A stretch of 64,000 nucleotides of DNA from Smallanthus sonchifolius (lineage: Eukaryota; Streptophyta; Magnoliopsida; Asterales; Asteraceae), in contig CM042042.1 of the NCBI GenBank assembly GCA_023525975.1, positions 44,279,880 to 44,343,879 of the forward strand, in the 5' to 3' direction. Shown here in pieces: positions 21,011 to 31,665 of this stretch (positions within the stretch are counted from its first letter, which is position 1; each line of letters starts with the position of its first letter). A program made the position numbers and the translations under genes. The notes below the pieces were generated by a model, which saw only the letters and a program-made list of their open reading frames with translations, was not told the origin of the DNA and searched no databases.

Positions 21011-21027
21011 ACCCCCTTTTGATTCAT

Positions 21028-21970
21028 TATACTCAGACAATATAAACAATTAAATGAAAGGTTTTAGAGTGGCCTGTGAAAGTCGGAGCTTCATCTTACC
21101 GAATTTGAGAATGATTTCTGCAAGAATACACATAAACAGTGAGTTCACAGATGATGGAGATGTATGCAAACACGGATAATCACATAAACGACTGAGACTA
21201 TGATGATTCAGTCAAACAGATTTTGAAAATATGAAACCCTAGGTCTGTCGATTCGCAAAGGTCAATCAAATGAAATAGAGAAAAGTTACCTGATGATGGA
21301 GATGACAGTGACAACGGGGGTAATCAGGTGAATAACACTGATAATTTGCAACTCAGACCAGGGCTTGATAGGTTTGAGAGAGACGGAGAAGATGAATAGT
21401 GTTTGAAAAAGACGAGTGAATAAGAAGTGAAGGGAGGGATTCATTTATGCAGGCGTTTAAATTGCGAGGAACAAAAGACAAAAATGCCCCTGTCGAAACA
21501 ACTAGTTTCGATAGGGCAAACTAGTTTCGATATTTACATAGTAACAGAAATGAGACTAACATATATACACAAGATATTTACACTTTTTAAAAAAAATCCG
21601 ACATGAGATCAGATTTGGTCGGTCTCTTGAAACACTTCCTTTTGCAATTAACTACTGTGAGTCCCTGAAGATAGCTGATATTTGTGCAAAGTAAACCCGA
21701 ACATTTGTTTGTATTTTGATTTCATGTGATTAAAAGGTACCATTTTAAGCACTATACAAGGTGTACCCCACATATTAAAATAAAATGATTTTGAAAACCT
21801 ATCAATCCTCAAGAAGTACCCATTTTCATCCTATCATCTCTTTCTGATTAACCAAGGTACCGTCTTAGTAATGTCAAAGTACCACCAAAATAAAATAATA
21901 TATCCAAGTGGATTTTGAAAATTAAAATAAAAAATATCCAAGTAGATATTAAAAAGGTACGAGCATTCTA
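21028..21970 (-). other. Element C inter-ORF non-coding region
   Basis: No protein similarity is seen. There is one more palindrome pair at 21489-21529 (GTCGAAACAACTAGTTTCGA). In the element's sense this lies between the internal polypurine tract and the ORF3 array. Confidence 0.6.
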
Positions 21971-22145
21971 GATCTTTGCGTAAGCAAAACAGAAGAAGTC
22001 GTAAAATTATCCAAGCGGATAGAAAAATGTTGAACACCCGAGATCTTTGCGTAAGCAAAACAGACGGGGTCAAATCATCCAAGTGGATGGGAAAAGGATG
22101 AGCACCCGAGATCTTTGCGTAAGCAAAACATACGGGGTCATCGGT
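21940..22145 (-). repeat. Three tandem copies of a roughly 70-bp hairpin unit, element C
   Basis: GATCTTTGCGTAAGCAAAAC occurs at 21971, 22042 and 22109 (steps 71 and 67). Each copy is accompanied by ATCCAAG.GGAT. On the minus strand each unit contains TTTTGC-ttac-GCAAA flanked by CCCG ... CGGG in two copies, giving an RNA stem-loop. It lies just after pol and the internal polypurine tract. Confidence 0.85.
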
Positions 22146-22498
22146 GGTAAATATCGTTATATTGATGGTCACTTGGCGTATGAATAGGAATCCAATACGT
22201 AAGCATGTATCTGATTGAATTGGTTTTCTTAGATATAAAAATGGGTTAGATGTTTCAATAATAGGTTCAAACACACAAGTATGAGATATGTATTAGAGTT
22301 TTCACACTACTTACAAGTTTTAACCATATGTCGGGCCTACCAGCTATATCTCAGTAAACACCATCGCTTTTGGTCCATTCCATGTCCAAGAGATGAGATC
22401 AGACACTATCATTTCTCAAAGGTCAGATTCAATTCTTCCTGCAACTTAAAACCACTTGTAAGATTTTATACACAGCGATTCTTTTCAATATAATATTT

Positions 22499-22512
22499 CT
22501 CCCCCAAAAGAG
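22499..22512 (-). promoter_or_regulatory. Internal polypurine tract of element C
   Basis: The minus strand reads CTTTTGGGGGAGAAA about 130 bp after the RNase H stop. It resembles the terminal tract at 17453 and a similarly placed tract in element E (54001-54012). Extra polypurine tracts are typical of Sireviruses. Confidence 0.65.
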
Positions 22513-22636
22513 TTGCGTAAAAAAAACTGTTAATAAAAATAAAATTTTTTTTTTTTTTTTTTTAAATTTTCTTTTGTCAAGTAAGCAGAATAATAATAAA
22601 AATAAAATAAAATAAAATAATTACTATTCACACTAT

Positions 22637-25600
22637 TTACTGAAAGTTAATCATTCCAAGCATCTCCACCAGTTGGGCGAATCTGGTAGAGTCAAAAGCC
22701 TTTGTGAAGATGTCTGCGGTTTGTTTGTGAGTTTTGACTTCAACAATTTGAATATGCTTCTTTTCAACACAGTCACGGATAAAGTGATGTTTGATTTCAT
22801 TGTGTTTAGTTTTGGAATGCTGAACGGGGTTTTTGGTGATATGAGGAACGGCGGTGTTGTCACACAGAATTGGTGTCTCATGGAATGTGATCCCATAGTC
22901 AAGCATCTGATGGTGTATCCATCTGACTTGGGAACAACAGAGGGCTGCGGCAATGTATTCGGCTTCGGCGGTGGATTGGGAAACGGTGGACTGTTTCTTA
23001 CATTGCCATGAGACAAGGCGGTTGCCAAGGAATTGACAACCTCCAGAAGTGGATTTTCGGTCTAAGTTGCAACCCCCGTAGTCTGAGTCTGAATAAGCCA
23101 CAAGATCAAACAAGTCAGTTTTAGGATACTACAGACCCAATTTTGGCTTATATTTTAAATATCTCAAAATACGTTTTACAGCAGATAAATGAGAGAGTTT
23201 AGGATTAGCCTGAAAACGTGCACATAAGCAAACTGCAAACATGGTGTCTGGTCTGCTGGCCGTGAGATACATGAGCGATCCTATCATGGAGCGATATAGA
23301 TGCGGATCAACGCTTTCACCATCATCATCAGGAGTCAAACAATGACGAACTTCCACAGGAGTTTTTACAGGGTGGGAATCAGCCATTTTGAACTTGGTCA
23401 AGATTTCTTTGACGTATTTTTCTTGATGGATAAGGATTCCTGACTCAGACTGATCAACTTGTAGTCCCAAAAAGAACTTCATTTCCCCCATGGAGCTCAT
23501 CTCAAACTTAGATCGCATCACTTCTTCAAATTCTTTGCAGAGACGGGGATTTGTAGAGCCAAAAATGATATCATCCACATAAATTTGCACCATGATTGTA
23601 TCCTTTTCCTCCTTCCGTTTGAACAATGTTTGGTCAATTGCTCCTCGTGTGAAACCATTTTCAAGCAGATGCTTTGATAAAGTTTCATACCACGCACGGG
23701 GTGCTTGGTGAAGACCGTACAATGCTTTGTCTAACTTGTAAACACGGTCTGGAAAATTAGGATCAATGAAACCCGGTGGCTGCTTGACATACACTTCTTC
23801 TTGAACTTTGCCATACAAAAATGCGCTTTTGACATCCATTTGATGGACGGTGAAGTCCATGTAGGCTGCATAGGCGAGAAACATTCGGATGGCTTCCAAG
23901 CGAGCCACTGGTGCAAAGACTTCCTCGTAGTCAATCCCTTCTTCTTGATAGAAACCTTGAACTACCAGACGTGCTTTGTTACGAATCACAGTGCCGCCTT
24001 CATCCTTTTTGTTGCGAAAGACCCAACGAGTACCTATTGGCACTTTGTTCTTGGGTAGATCCACCAAATTCCACACATGTAACTTTGAGAATTGCTGTAG
24101 CTCTTCCTGCATTGCTTCCACCCAGCTGTTTTCTAGTAGTGCTGCTTTAATGTTCTTTGGTTCAGTTTGAGAGATGAAGCAGGAAAACATGCTGTTTTCA
24201 AATGCTTCACAGGCACTTCGAGTACTAACACCCACATTGAGTGGTCCAATGATGTTATTGGTGGGATGAATCTTGTGAATTCGTAGTTGAGGAATTGCAT
24301 CTTCTTCCACGACTTCTTCCAAATTGGTAAGAATATCAGCAGGAGAATCGGCAATGTCATTAATAGGATCTTCAGCAGATGATTGTGGTGCAACATCTAC
24401 TGTTGGAATGGAGTTGTCTTCAACAGTTTCACTTGTTGCACCAGAACCGGAAGACTCCATATTAGATTCAGCATTTGCAACCACAGGAATTTCAACCTGA
24501 GCAGATGAGGAAGAACCTAGATCATTTAAGTTCCCTAAATTGTTCACAGAAAAATAAGGATTAGCATGAGTTGAGTCAATTGAGAAATCAGGAAGATTAA
24601 ATGATTTAAAAACTGAATCAACGTCAAATAGCCAATTGGGACCATCTCCTGCGTCCGTGTGATTATTTTCATGCCAATTGATATCAATGGACTCCAGCAC
24701 TATTCTTTTCTGCTTATGATAGACACGAAAAGCACGTTGATTGGAGGAATAACCAACAAAATAACATTCATCAGCTTTGGCTTCAAACTTGTTGAGCTAA
24801 TCTGAAGTGTTCAGCATCGTGCACACACACCCAAATTTTCTGAAGAAATCAATAACTGGCTTGCGCTTGTACATGATCTCATATGGTGTCTTGTTGCAGC
24901 TTTTAGTGATGAGAACCCGATTTTGCACGAAGCATGCAGTGTTGACTACCTCAGCCCAGAAAGTCACGGGAAGCTTAGAGTCAACAATCATAGTTCGTGC
25001 AGCTTCAATTAAAGTGCGGTTTCTCCTTTCATCTACACCGTTTTGTTGAGGAGTACGAGGTGCACTAAATTGACGAGAAATTCCTTTGCTTTCACAGAAG
25101 GAATCAAGAGTTGCATTCTTAAATTCAGTTCCATGATCGCTGCTGATAGTCTTCACACTTAAACTGAAGAGGTTTTCAATTTGAAGCAGATAGGTCTTTA
25201 AAATCTCTGGCGTCTCATCCTTTTTAGCTAAGAAAAATACCCAAGTGAATCGAGAAAAGTCATCTGTTACCACCAGACAGTATGACTTTCGTCCAAGACT
25301 CATGACACTCACTGGACCAAAAAGATCCATGTGAAGCAATTGGAGAGGAGAGTCAATGGAATTGGTGGTCTTAGGCTTATGTGAAGATTTATGTTGTTTT
25401 CCCTTGGAACATGAAATACAGTGTTCCATAGGAGTGAAATCTTTGAGAGGTAATCCAGTGACTAGGTTGCCTCGAACCAGTCGGTTCATTGTTTTGAAGT
25501 TGACATGTCCCAACCTCTTATGCCACAGGAAAGATTCATCTTCGGAAGCCTTTGAGAGAAAACATGATTCAATTCCCGATGGGTTGTTCATATCCAAGCT

Positions 25601-25963
25601 GTATGTGTTGTATCTTCTGGGAGCACGCATGAGAATGAGTTCTTCCGGAATCACCACTCCCGGCTTTAAGATAAGACATTCTTTTGAATTGAATAAAGCA
25701 CAAAAGTCCTTGTCACAAATCTGTGAAACACTCATCAGATTGTACTTTAACTGAGGAACATAGTTGACAAATTCCAGACTATTTACTCCATTTGATACTG
25801 TTCCTTGTCCTTCAATCTTTCCTCCTCTTGGGTTTCCAGCAAAAGCAACATATTCTCCATCAATCTGATGATAATCTTGCAGCAAGTTAAAGTGCCCAGT
25901 CATATGCCTTGAACATCCACTATCTACATGCCAGATATTATCGCCGGTTCTTCTTGATTGACC
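22637..25963 (-). pseudogene. pol: Element C pol with two in-frame TAG stops
   Basis: The frame opens after a TAG at 25964-25966. It contains protease (WHVDSGCSRHMTG), GAG-pre-integrase (LWHKRLGHVNF), integrase core (LLHMDLFGPV ... SDHGTEFKN), RT (VFAPVARLEAIR, IYVDDIIFGS) and RNase H (SDYGGC, TAEAEYIAA, ending in HKQTADIFTKAF). It stays in one phase to 22637 except for TAG stops at 24797-24799, after integrase, and 23129-23131, before RNase H. The second stop replaces a Trp that is usual in LGLWYPK-like sequence. The gag stop (TGA, 26011-26013) is in another phase, so gag to pol is not a simple readthrough. Confidence 0.9.
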
Positions 25964-26010
25964 CTATACACAATGAACCATTTATACGTTTTGACCAAAA
26001 AATGTTTCAA

Positions 26011-28578
26011 TCAAGAGATTTTAGTGTCAAGATATGACATCTCATTAGAATCAGAAGTGCAAACATCCTTTGATGAAGCACGGTCATCAAATAGAACATT
26101 ATTTTTAATTTTCCAAGTTCGTTTTAAATAATTTTTAGCATTTTTAATTCTTTTACGCCTAGATTTCCTACTGTGAGAAGAGTTAGGCAGCACATATGAA
26201 TTTAATGAACTTTGGGTAGGTGATTCTTCATTAAGATTTGCGGTGATTAATTTACAACTTTTTGAAACATGATTTGAGGCACCACAACTAAAACAAACGT
26301 TTTTACAAGATATCTTAGCCTGATAATAATCATCACAAGATGAAGATGATTGTGATGTTGAGGAATCTGAACATGAGACGGTTCTTTCATCAATAACTTT
26401 GTCTTGAAGATGATGTGCTTCCTTTAATCTGAAAAATTCCATGTTGCTCATGGTTTCACGTGGTACATCATTCACAATAATTCCTGCACTTTTAAATTTT
26501 GTAACACATGACATAACATTCAAAGATTTAGGAACAAATGGCAAGGCATTTTGAAATTTAGAAACATCACATCCCAAACCCGTATGCTCAGCAGGCATAG
26601 AATCAAAATACAAATTTTTAACGTGTTCACAAATATTTGGTTTTGACACAGACATATTATTACATTCATCCGACTCAAGTTCTTTTAAAATAGTTCTATC
26701 ATTAGCACTCTTATCACAATCATCTTCGGACTTTACACAATTTGACTCTGCACAAGAAGCAAAACTGTTAGAATCAGAGGATGTAATATAATCATCAGGA
26801 GATAATGTGCAAACAAAAGGTGTGGAAACATGTGGAGTAGGCATATCAGCAAATTTCCCTGATTTAGAATAAGGAGGTGGATGAGAGTTATACCCAAGAC
26901 CTTCTGTGCCTTTTCTATTAAATTGTTTGTCAATTATTCCAAACAGAATTTTCTGATCCATATCCATGTGATCAACCTGTAATTTGGCTTTTTCTGCCTT
27001 TTGGACTCTTTCTGTTAAAATTGTATTATTAATGGTTTGAGTATTGAGTTGCACAATTAAAGAACGATTTTCACCAGAAATATCACGAATTTTCTTTAGG
27101 TAAAGTTTCTCATTTTTGGCCACAGAGTCATACATCACCTTAATGTGATTTCGTTCATCAATCAAGGCTTGATTGATGAATCTGTATTTTTGAATTTCAT
27201 TTAAGCAAGATCTAGAATCACAAAGTTTAGAAGTAACCTCAGCAGGCACAGCAGTGAGATCCTCAGCTGGTTCAATCATGACACACTTGCCATTTTCTTC
27301 CACATCAGCCATCAAGGCTTTATCAGCAGCTTCCTCAGCTTGTTCTCCCCAATGATAATGTCCATCAGCTTGGCACACAAGAGCTGTGGAACTGGAAGTT
27401 GTGTTTGTCTTTGGAGGATTGGCAGCTTGTTTACCAGAGGAAATCTTCTTATCTTGCTGATCTTTGGAGGACGGCTCCTTGCAGTTTCTGGCAAAGTGAC
27501 CCAGCTGATCACAATTGTAGCATCTCACCTTCTTGATGTCAAACCCAAGCGTCTTTCCTTGCTTGAACCTGTCTATACCAGTCCTTTTGATAAATCTCTT
27601 GGCTCTTAAGGTCAACATGGCCATGCACCAATCAATGTCCATTTTCTCCAAATCATCAGGATTAATCTGCTCCAAGTCATCAGGTTGAAAGCTAACCGGT
27701 GTTAGATTTCCAGAGATCAGTGCATCATAGCATGACATGAAAGCAGTCATGATTGGGACATATTCATCAGGAATCATGGTGATAGTCTTTTGAGGAGCAG
27801 AGGAGCTGGTAGACTTAATTGCAGCAGCTGAAGGAGGAACATCAGTCTGAAAGTATGGGCTACCGGATGAGCTTGATCCAGCAATGAGAGCTGTGTTTCC
27901 AGACTGATTAGATGGGGTGACTGCTCCCTTCTTAATCTCAATTTCATAAGATTCAAGAATGCTATAGACTTCCTGTTGAGACAGAGCACTCAGATTCTCA
28001 GTCTTTTTGATCATGATTCGATACATATTCCATTCCTCGGGAAGAGAATCTAGGAGTTTCTTGTTCAGATCAAGAGTAGGGTACTCAACTCCCATAACCT
28101 TCAACCTTGAGACAATGCTTGAGAAACGGTTGATCAAATCAGATATTGATTCTCCTCTTACACTGCTGAACATAGCATATTGTTTCTTGATCAGATCTCT
28201 TTTGCTTTCTCTGACATCCTCACTTCCTTCATATCTTGTACACAGTGCAGCCCATAAGTCTTTGGCAGTTGTGTACTCAGCAAAGATGTTGAAAATATCC
28301 ATAGGAAGAGCCATGGCAATAGTCCCATAGGCCTTGTTGTCTCGGGCAATCAAGGCAAGATCTTTCTCATCATACTCAGACACTAACTTAGGACGTTGAA
28401 CATCAGCAGTGGTAGTTACGGGCTTGTGAGGACCATCGGTGATAGAATTTAACAGTGTATAATCGTGAAATTGAAAGAAAGGCTTCATTTTTTTTGTCCA
28501 GTCATCAAAATCTCTTGTGGACACAAGAACGGGTGGTCTATTTCCCCCAGAATGTTCTGTTGAGCTTGAAGTGGCCAT
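26011..28578 (-). CDS. gag: Element C gag polyprotein
   Basis: An intact 855-codon frame. The N-terminal third is the UBN2-type copia gag domain (DDWTKKMKPFF, then DLWAALCTRYEG). A CCHC zinc knuckle (CYNCDQLGHFARNC) is at about 351-364 and a second one (CFSCGASNHVSKSC) near 760-773. The C-terminal extension between and beyond them is acidic and Ser/Asn-rich, making it longer than the usual copia gag, as in Sireviruses. It should form the virus-like particle and bind element RNA. The ATG at 28578 follows the palindromic leader. Confidence 0.9.
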   Translation of the reverse strand: MATSSSTEHSGGNRPPVLVSTRDFDDWTKKMKPFFQFHDYTLLNSITDGPHKPVTTTADVQRPKLVSEYDEKDLALIARDNKAYGTIAMALPMDIFNIFAEYTTAKDLWAALCTRYEGSEDVRESKRDLIKKQYAMFSSVRGESISDLINRFSSIVSRLKVMGVEYPTLDLNKKLLDSLPEEWNMYRIMIKKTENLSALSQQEVYSILESYEIEIKKGAVTPSNQSGNTALIAGSSSSGSPYFQTDVPPSAAAIKSTSSSAPQKTITMIPDEYVPIMTAFMSCYDALISGNLTPVSFQPDDLEQINPDDLEKMDIDWCMAMLTLRAKRFIKRTGIDRFKQGKTLGFDIKKVRCYNCDQLGHFARNCKEPSSKDQQDKKISSGKQAANPPKTNTTSSSTALVCQADGHYHWGEQAEEAADKALMADVEENGKCVMIEPAEDLTAVPAEVTSKLCDSRSCLNEIQKYRFINQALIDERNHIKVMYDSVAKNEKLYLKKIRDISGENRSLIVQLNTQTINNTILTERVQKAEKAKLQVDHMDMDQKILFGIIDKQFNRKGTEGLGYNSHPPPYSKSGKFADMPTPHVSTPFVCTLSPDDYITSSDSNSFASCAESNCVKSEDDCDKSANDRTILKELESDECNNMSVSKPNICEHVKNLYFDSMPAEHTGLGCDVSKFQNALPFVPKSLNVMSCVTKFKSAGIIVNDVPRETMSNMEFFRLKEAHHLQDKVIDERTVSCSDSSTSQSSSSCDDYYQAKISCKNVCFSCGASNHVSKSCKLITANLNEESPTQSSLNSYVLPNSSHSRKSRRKRIKNAKNYLKRTWKIKNNVLFDDRASSKDVCTSDSNEMSYLDTKIS

Positions 28579-28585
28579 AATGTTT

Positions 28586-28910
28586 TGAATCGAAACTAAA
28601 ACAGTAACTAGTTTCGATAGGGCAAACTTCTATCGAAACAACTAGTTTCGATAGGACTAGTTTTGATAGACCAACTATTATCGAAACAACTAGTTTCGAT
28701 AGGACTAGTTTCGACAGACCAACTATTATCGAAACAACTAGTTTCGATAGGACTAGTTTCGATAGACCAACTATTATCGAAACAACTAGTTTCGATAACC
28801 ACAGTTTCTATAAGAGACAAAAATCTAGTTTCGACAGTACCTTCTCCCGACAAAACGTAGACAAGAAGTTTCGATGATCAACAGAAATTAGAAATTGTTC
28901 CCCGTAGTTT
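28586..28910. repeat. 48-bp tandem array of palindromes in the element C leader
   Basis: TATCGAAACAACTAGTTTCG recurs at 28631, 28679, 28727 and 28775, exactly 48 bp apart. Between them is GGACTAGTTTCGATAGACCA. More half-sites lie at 28590-28620 and 28830-28910. The array occupies the transcribed leader between the primer site and the gag ATG. Confidence 0.92.
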
Positions 28911-29190
28911 CGATGCCTTCTTCTCCAAAAAAGAAATACTCCATTGATGAAAAGCTCCAGAAATGAAAGATGCAGAAATAACAAACTAATCCAGCGAAAA
29001 CCTTCGTCTAACTATCCTGATCACGAATCCAAACTCCGATTTCGAAAATACGAGCAAAAACCTTTGAAAAATGATGAAACAGTACCTCGAGAATAAATGT
29101 GCAAAAACCCAAAATAAGCAACGAAAAACCTCGGTAATCACCTAGAATCGATCAATAACCTGATAACACTCAAAAAACACTAGAGCATAA

Positions 29191-29205
29191 AGCTCTGATA
29201 CCAAT
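29191..29205 (-). promoter_or_regulatory. Primer-binding site of element C
   Basis: The minus strand reads ATTGGTATCAGAGCT directly after the 5' LTR, complementary to the 3' end of initiator tRNA-Met (TGGTATCAGAGC core). Confidence 0.9.
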
Positions 29206-29756
29206 TGTAGGTCCAGATTTAATCGAAAGTCACTGATATGATCGATTCAACACATACACAGGCGGAAACTGTGTATATGGAGGTGAAACTGATAAACGAA
29301 ACAGTGATGGTGAAGATAACTAGCTAACCACAGATGAATCAACAATCAAAGGGTATGAAAATATAAGAGCACAGTGAATAAACAACTGCAGATTGTATTG
29401 ATTCAAGCAAAATGTGAAAGAGAAAGTTCAGGGTTACAGCCGCTACACACACCCTAAACAATCTCAAACTAGGCTATTTATAGTAGTGACAGGTATCGAA
29501 ACTATGGTCAATCGAAACTACTAGTTTCGACTGACCATTTACAAATGATACTTGACCTGTCGAAACTACCATCTATCGAAACTACTAGTTTCGATTGAAC
29601 AGACTCAATCGAAACTAAGTAGTTTCGATGGCCCAGACTTAACTAATTATAGAAAACTGAAATTACAATAATGAAATAACAGAAAGTAAACTAGTCTAAA
29701 AAGTGTTTAATCATACAATAAATGACAACAGCTTATACAAAATATATAACTCTACA
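29206..29756 (-). repeat. Element C 5' LTR
   Basis: 551 bp, three transitions from the 3' LTR. In the element's sense the three palindromes at about 29505-29632 lie immediately upstream of the TATA box at 29474-29483. Confidence 0.95.
29474..29483 (-). promoter_or_regulatory. TATA box of element C
   Basis: The minus strand reads CTATAAATAG, a near-ideal plant TATA box, with the palindromic motif cluster starting about 20 bp upstream. The identical site is in the 3' LTR. Confidence 0.75.
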
Positions 29757-29761
29757 AAAAC

Positions 29762-31064
29762 TCTTATCAAAACCAGTATTAAACAGGATAGAAGCATATT
29801 GGTGATTAATTGGGTACGTACCGTTCACCACATCATTGTTAACTTGAGCCTAATTGGCATTGATGTTAAAGGCACGTCCATGAGCAACAGGGTGTGCATT
29901 TCCCTGATTCACATTCCCTCGGTTCATATTCCCTTGGTTTATGTTTCCTTGAACCATGTTGCCCTGGTTTAGATTTGCTTGGTTCACAATGACTAGCCTA
30001 GGGCAACGGTTCCTAAAGTGATTAGGGTCACCACACTCGTAACAAGCACGACCCTGGGTGATAGCAGCAGGAACAGGAACAGGAGCAGCATGTTGGTAGA
30101 CTTGATTAGTTGGTGGAATACGACAGGTGTTAGCCCAATGCCCATAACGTCCACAAGTAGTGCACAGACGGCATTGTGCATGGGCAGGGTGGTGGAGTTT
30201 GCAGGTATTACAAAGTGGTGAAGTCCCCGCATATTGTTTCTTGGTGGGGTTGAAGGCAGTAGGTGCCACTTGGGCTAGAGGAGCAGCAGGAGTGATGATG
30301 GCGAAGTTCCTGCCTTTCCTCTTTTTGCCATTGGAGGACTCAGCTTTGGTTTCTTTGGTGGGTTCAGTGGTGGGTTTTTCAATGACTTTCTTAGCACCCT
30401 TCTTGAACAAAGTCCCTGCCTTAACGTGGTTATCTGATAGTGTGGCAGCTAAACGGATAGCCTCTTCAAGAGTGGCTGGGTTACTACCCAACACGGTATC
30501 ATGAATCTGCATGGGCAGACCGTTGATGTACTTCTCGATGGCTCGGGAGAGAGGAGTGACCATGTGGGGCACCAAGAGGCTAAGATCATGAAAGCGAGTG
30601 GTGTAGGCAAGGCTTTCACCACTGTCTTGTTTGAGATCCCAGAATTCAGCTTCTAGTTTCTTGACCTCATTACGGGGGTAAAACTCATCGGTCATGAGTG
30701 CTTTCACATCGGCCCAAGGTAAGGCTAGTGCAACCTCTATCCCACGGTTACTCTTTTCTCCATTCCACCATGTTAGTGCCCTCTTCTGGAAGACACTAGT
30801 AGCATAATGAACCTTCAGGTTCTCAGGACAATCAGCATTGATGAAAGTTCCCTCAATGCTTTCAAACCATTGGAGGAGTCCAGTGGCTCCTTCATTCCCG
30901 TAGAACTTGGTGGGGTTGCAGGAGTTGAAGTGTTTGAATGTACACGTGGGATTCCTTGGTGCAGCATTCTGGTTCAGTTGGTTGACCATAGTTGGTAGGA
31001 TCGTAGCCATTTGCTGGATGATCCTATCGGTGAGGTTGTTCCTACGCTCATGACGGGTAGGCAT
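29762..31064 (-). CDS. gag: Element B gag and protease start
   Basis: The gag frame runs 31064-29850 (404 codons): a retrotransposon gag domain (about 40-230, with ALTWWNGEKSN and FYPRNEVKKLEAEFWDLKQ), then two CCHC knuckles (CTTCGRYGHWANTC about 298, CYECGDPNHFRNRC about 339). An Asn/Gln/Gly tail of NQGN repeats follows. A TAG interrupts the frame at 29850. Continuing in the same phase, the protease starts, but its active-site triad reads NTG instead of DTG (near 29775-29783), so the catalytic Asp is lost. Element C inserted a few codons later. Confidence 0.88.
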
Positions 31065-31650
31065 TCTACAAACGGGTGAATAAAACGTTCATAAGATGTG
31101 AATCATGTACAAGAGTTTGCAATTTAATCATGAGATGTTAGGTGAAACATAGATGGTACCCTAATGGGCACATTGGCTTATCAAGGTATTTTAAGTATTT
31201 CTAATGTTTGAGAAGTCATGCGTTAGCCTATAAGTGGACACTCATCCCAAGAATTTCCAGGAAAGCATAACTGGTCCATCGGTTGATTTGGATTTATACG
31301 AAATGCTTTCCTAGACAGAACTCCTAGAATACAGGCATCCACCCTTCCGGATTGCACAAGTTCCCTATTCATTAGTTAGAACTTACATACCTTTGACGAG
31401 AGTTTCATTCGGATTAGACTATTAAGTCTAAGTGTAAGTTTCATGTAGTTCAAAAAAATTTCATGTAGACTCTTGAATGTCGTAGTTCATGGAGTTGTAT
31501 CAGATAATCAAAAATAGATAGATGTAGGTAAGCATGCATAGTAAAGATAGAGTGGAGTTCCTAATAAGAGACACGAGTTAAACTCATGTTTGGGACTCCT
31601 AGGTTATAGTCTAGGTCATGTGTCTAATAACCTAATTCCCTATAACCATG
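31065..31650 (-). other. Element B leader between primer site and gag
   Basis: About 590 bp without a credible ORF on the minus strand. Unlike element A, no extra ORF is present here. Nothing else is recognised. Confidence 0.6.
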
Positions 31651-31665
31651 GCTCTGATACCAATC
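31651..31665 (-). promoter_or_regulatory. Primer-binding site of element B
   Basis: The minus strand reads GATTGGTATCAGAGC directly after the 5' LTR, complementary to initiator tRNA-Met. Confidence 0.9.

Larger units (their letters stand above)
16902..29756 (-). mobile_element. Ty1/copia Sirevirus C, young, inserted in element B
   Basis: LTRs 16902-17452 and 29206-29756 are each 551 bp and begin TGTAGGTCC and end CTACA on the plus strand. I count three differences between them, all transitions (near 17064, 17259 and 17284 of the left copy). The TSD AAAAC is at 16897-16901 and 29757-29761. Minus-strand order is primer site, palindrome-rich leader, gag, pol (PR-IN-RT-RH), an internal polypurine tract, triplicated repeats, a palindromic tandem array and a large ORF3. 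Gag with two CCHC knuckles, the integrase-before-RT order and the extra 3' ORF fit Sireviruses (SIRE/Maximus group). Confidence 0.93.

Noticed and set aside
20743..21027. Minus-strand frame rich in SKLLVS and SFD repeats, and similar frames at 28608-28853
   Set aside because: Repeat translation of the palindromic arrays of element C, with no independent coding evidence.
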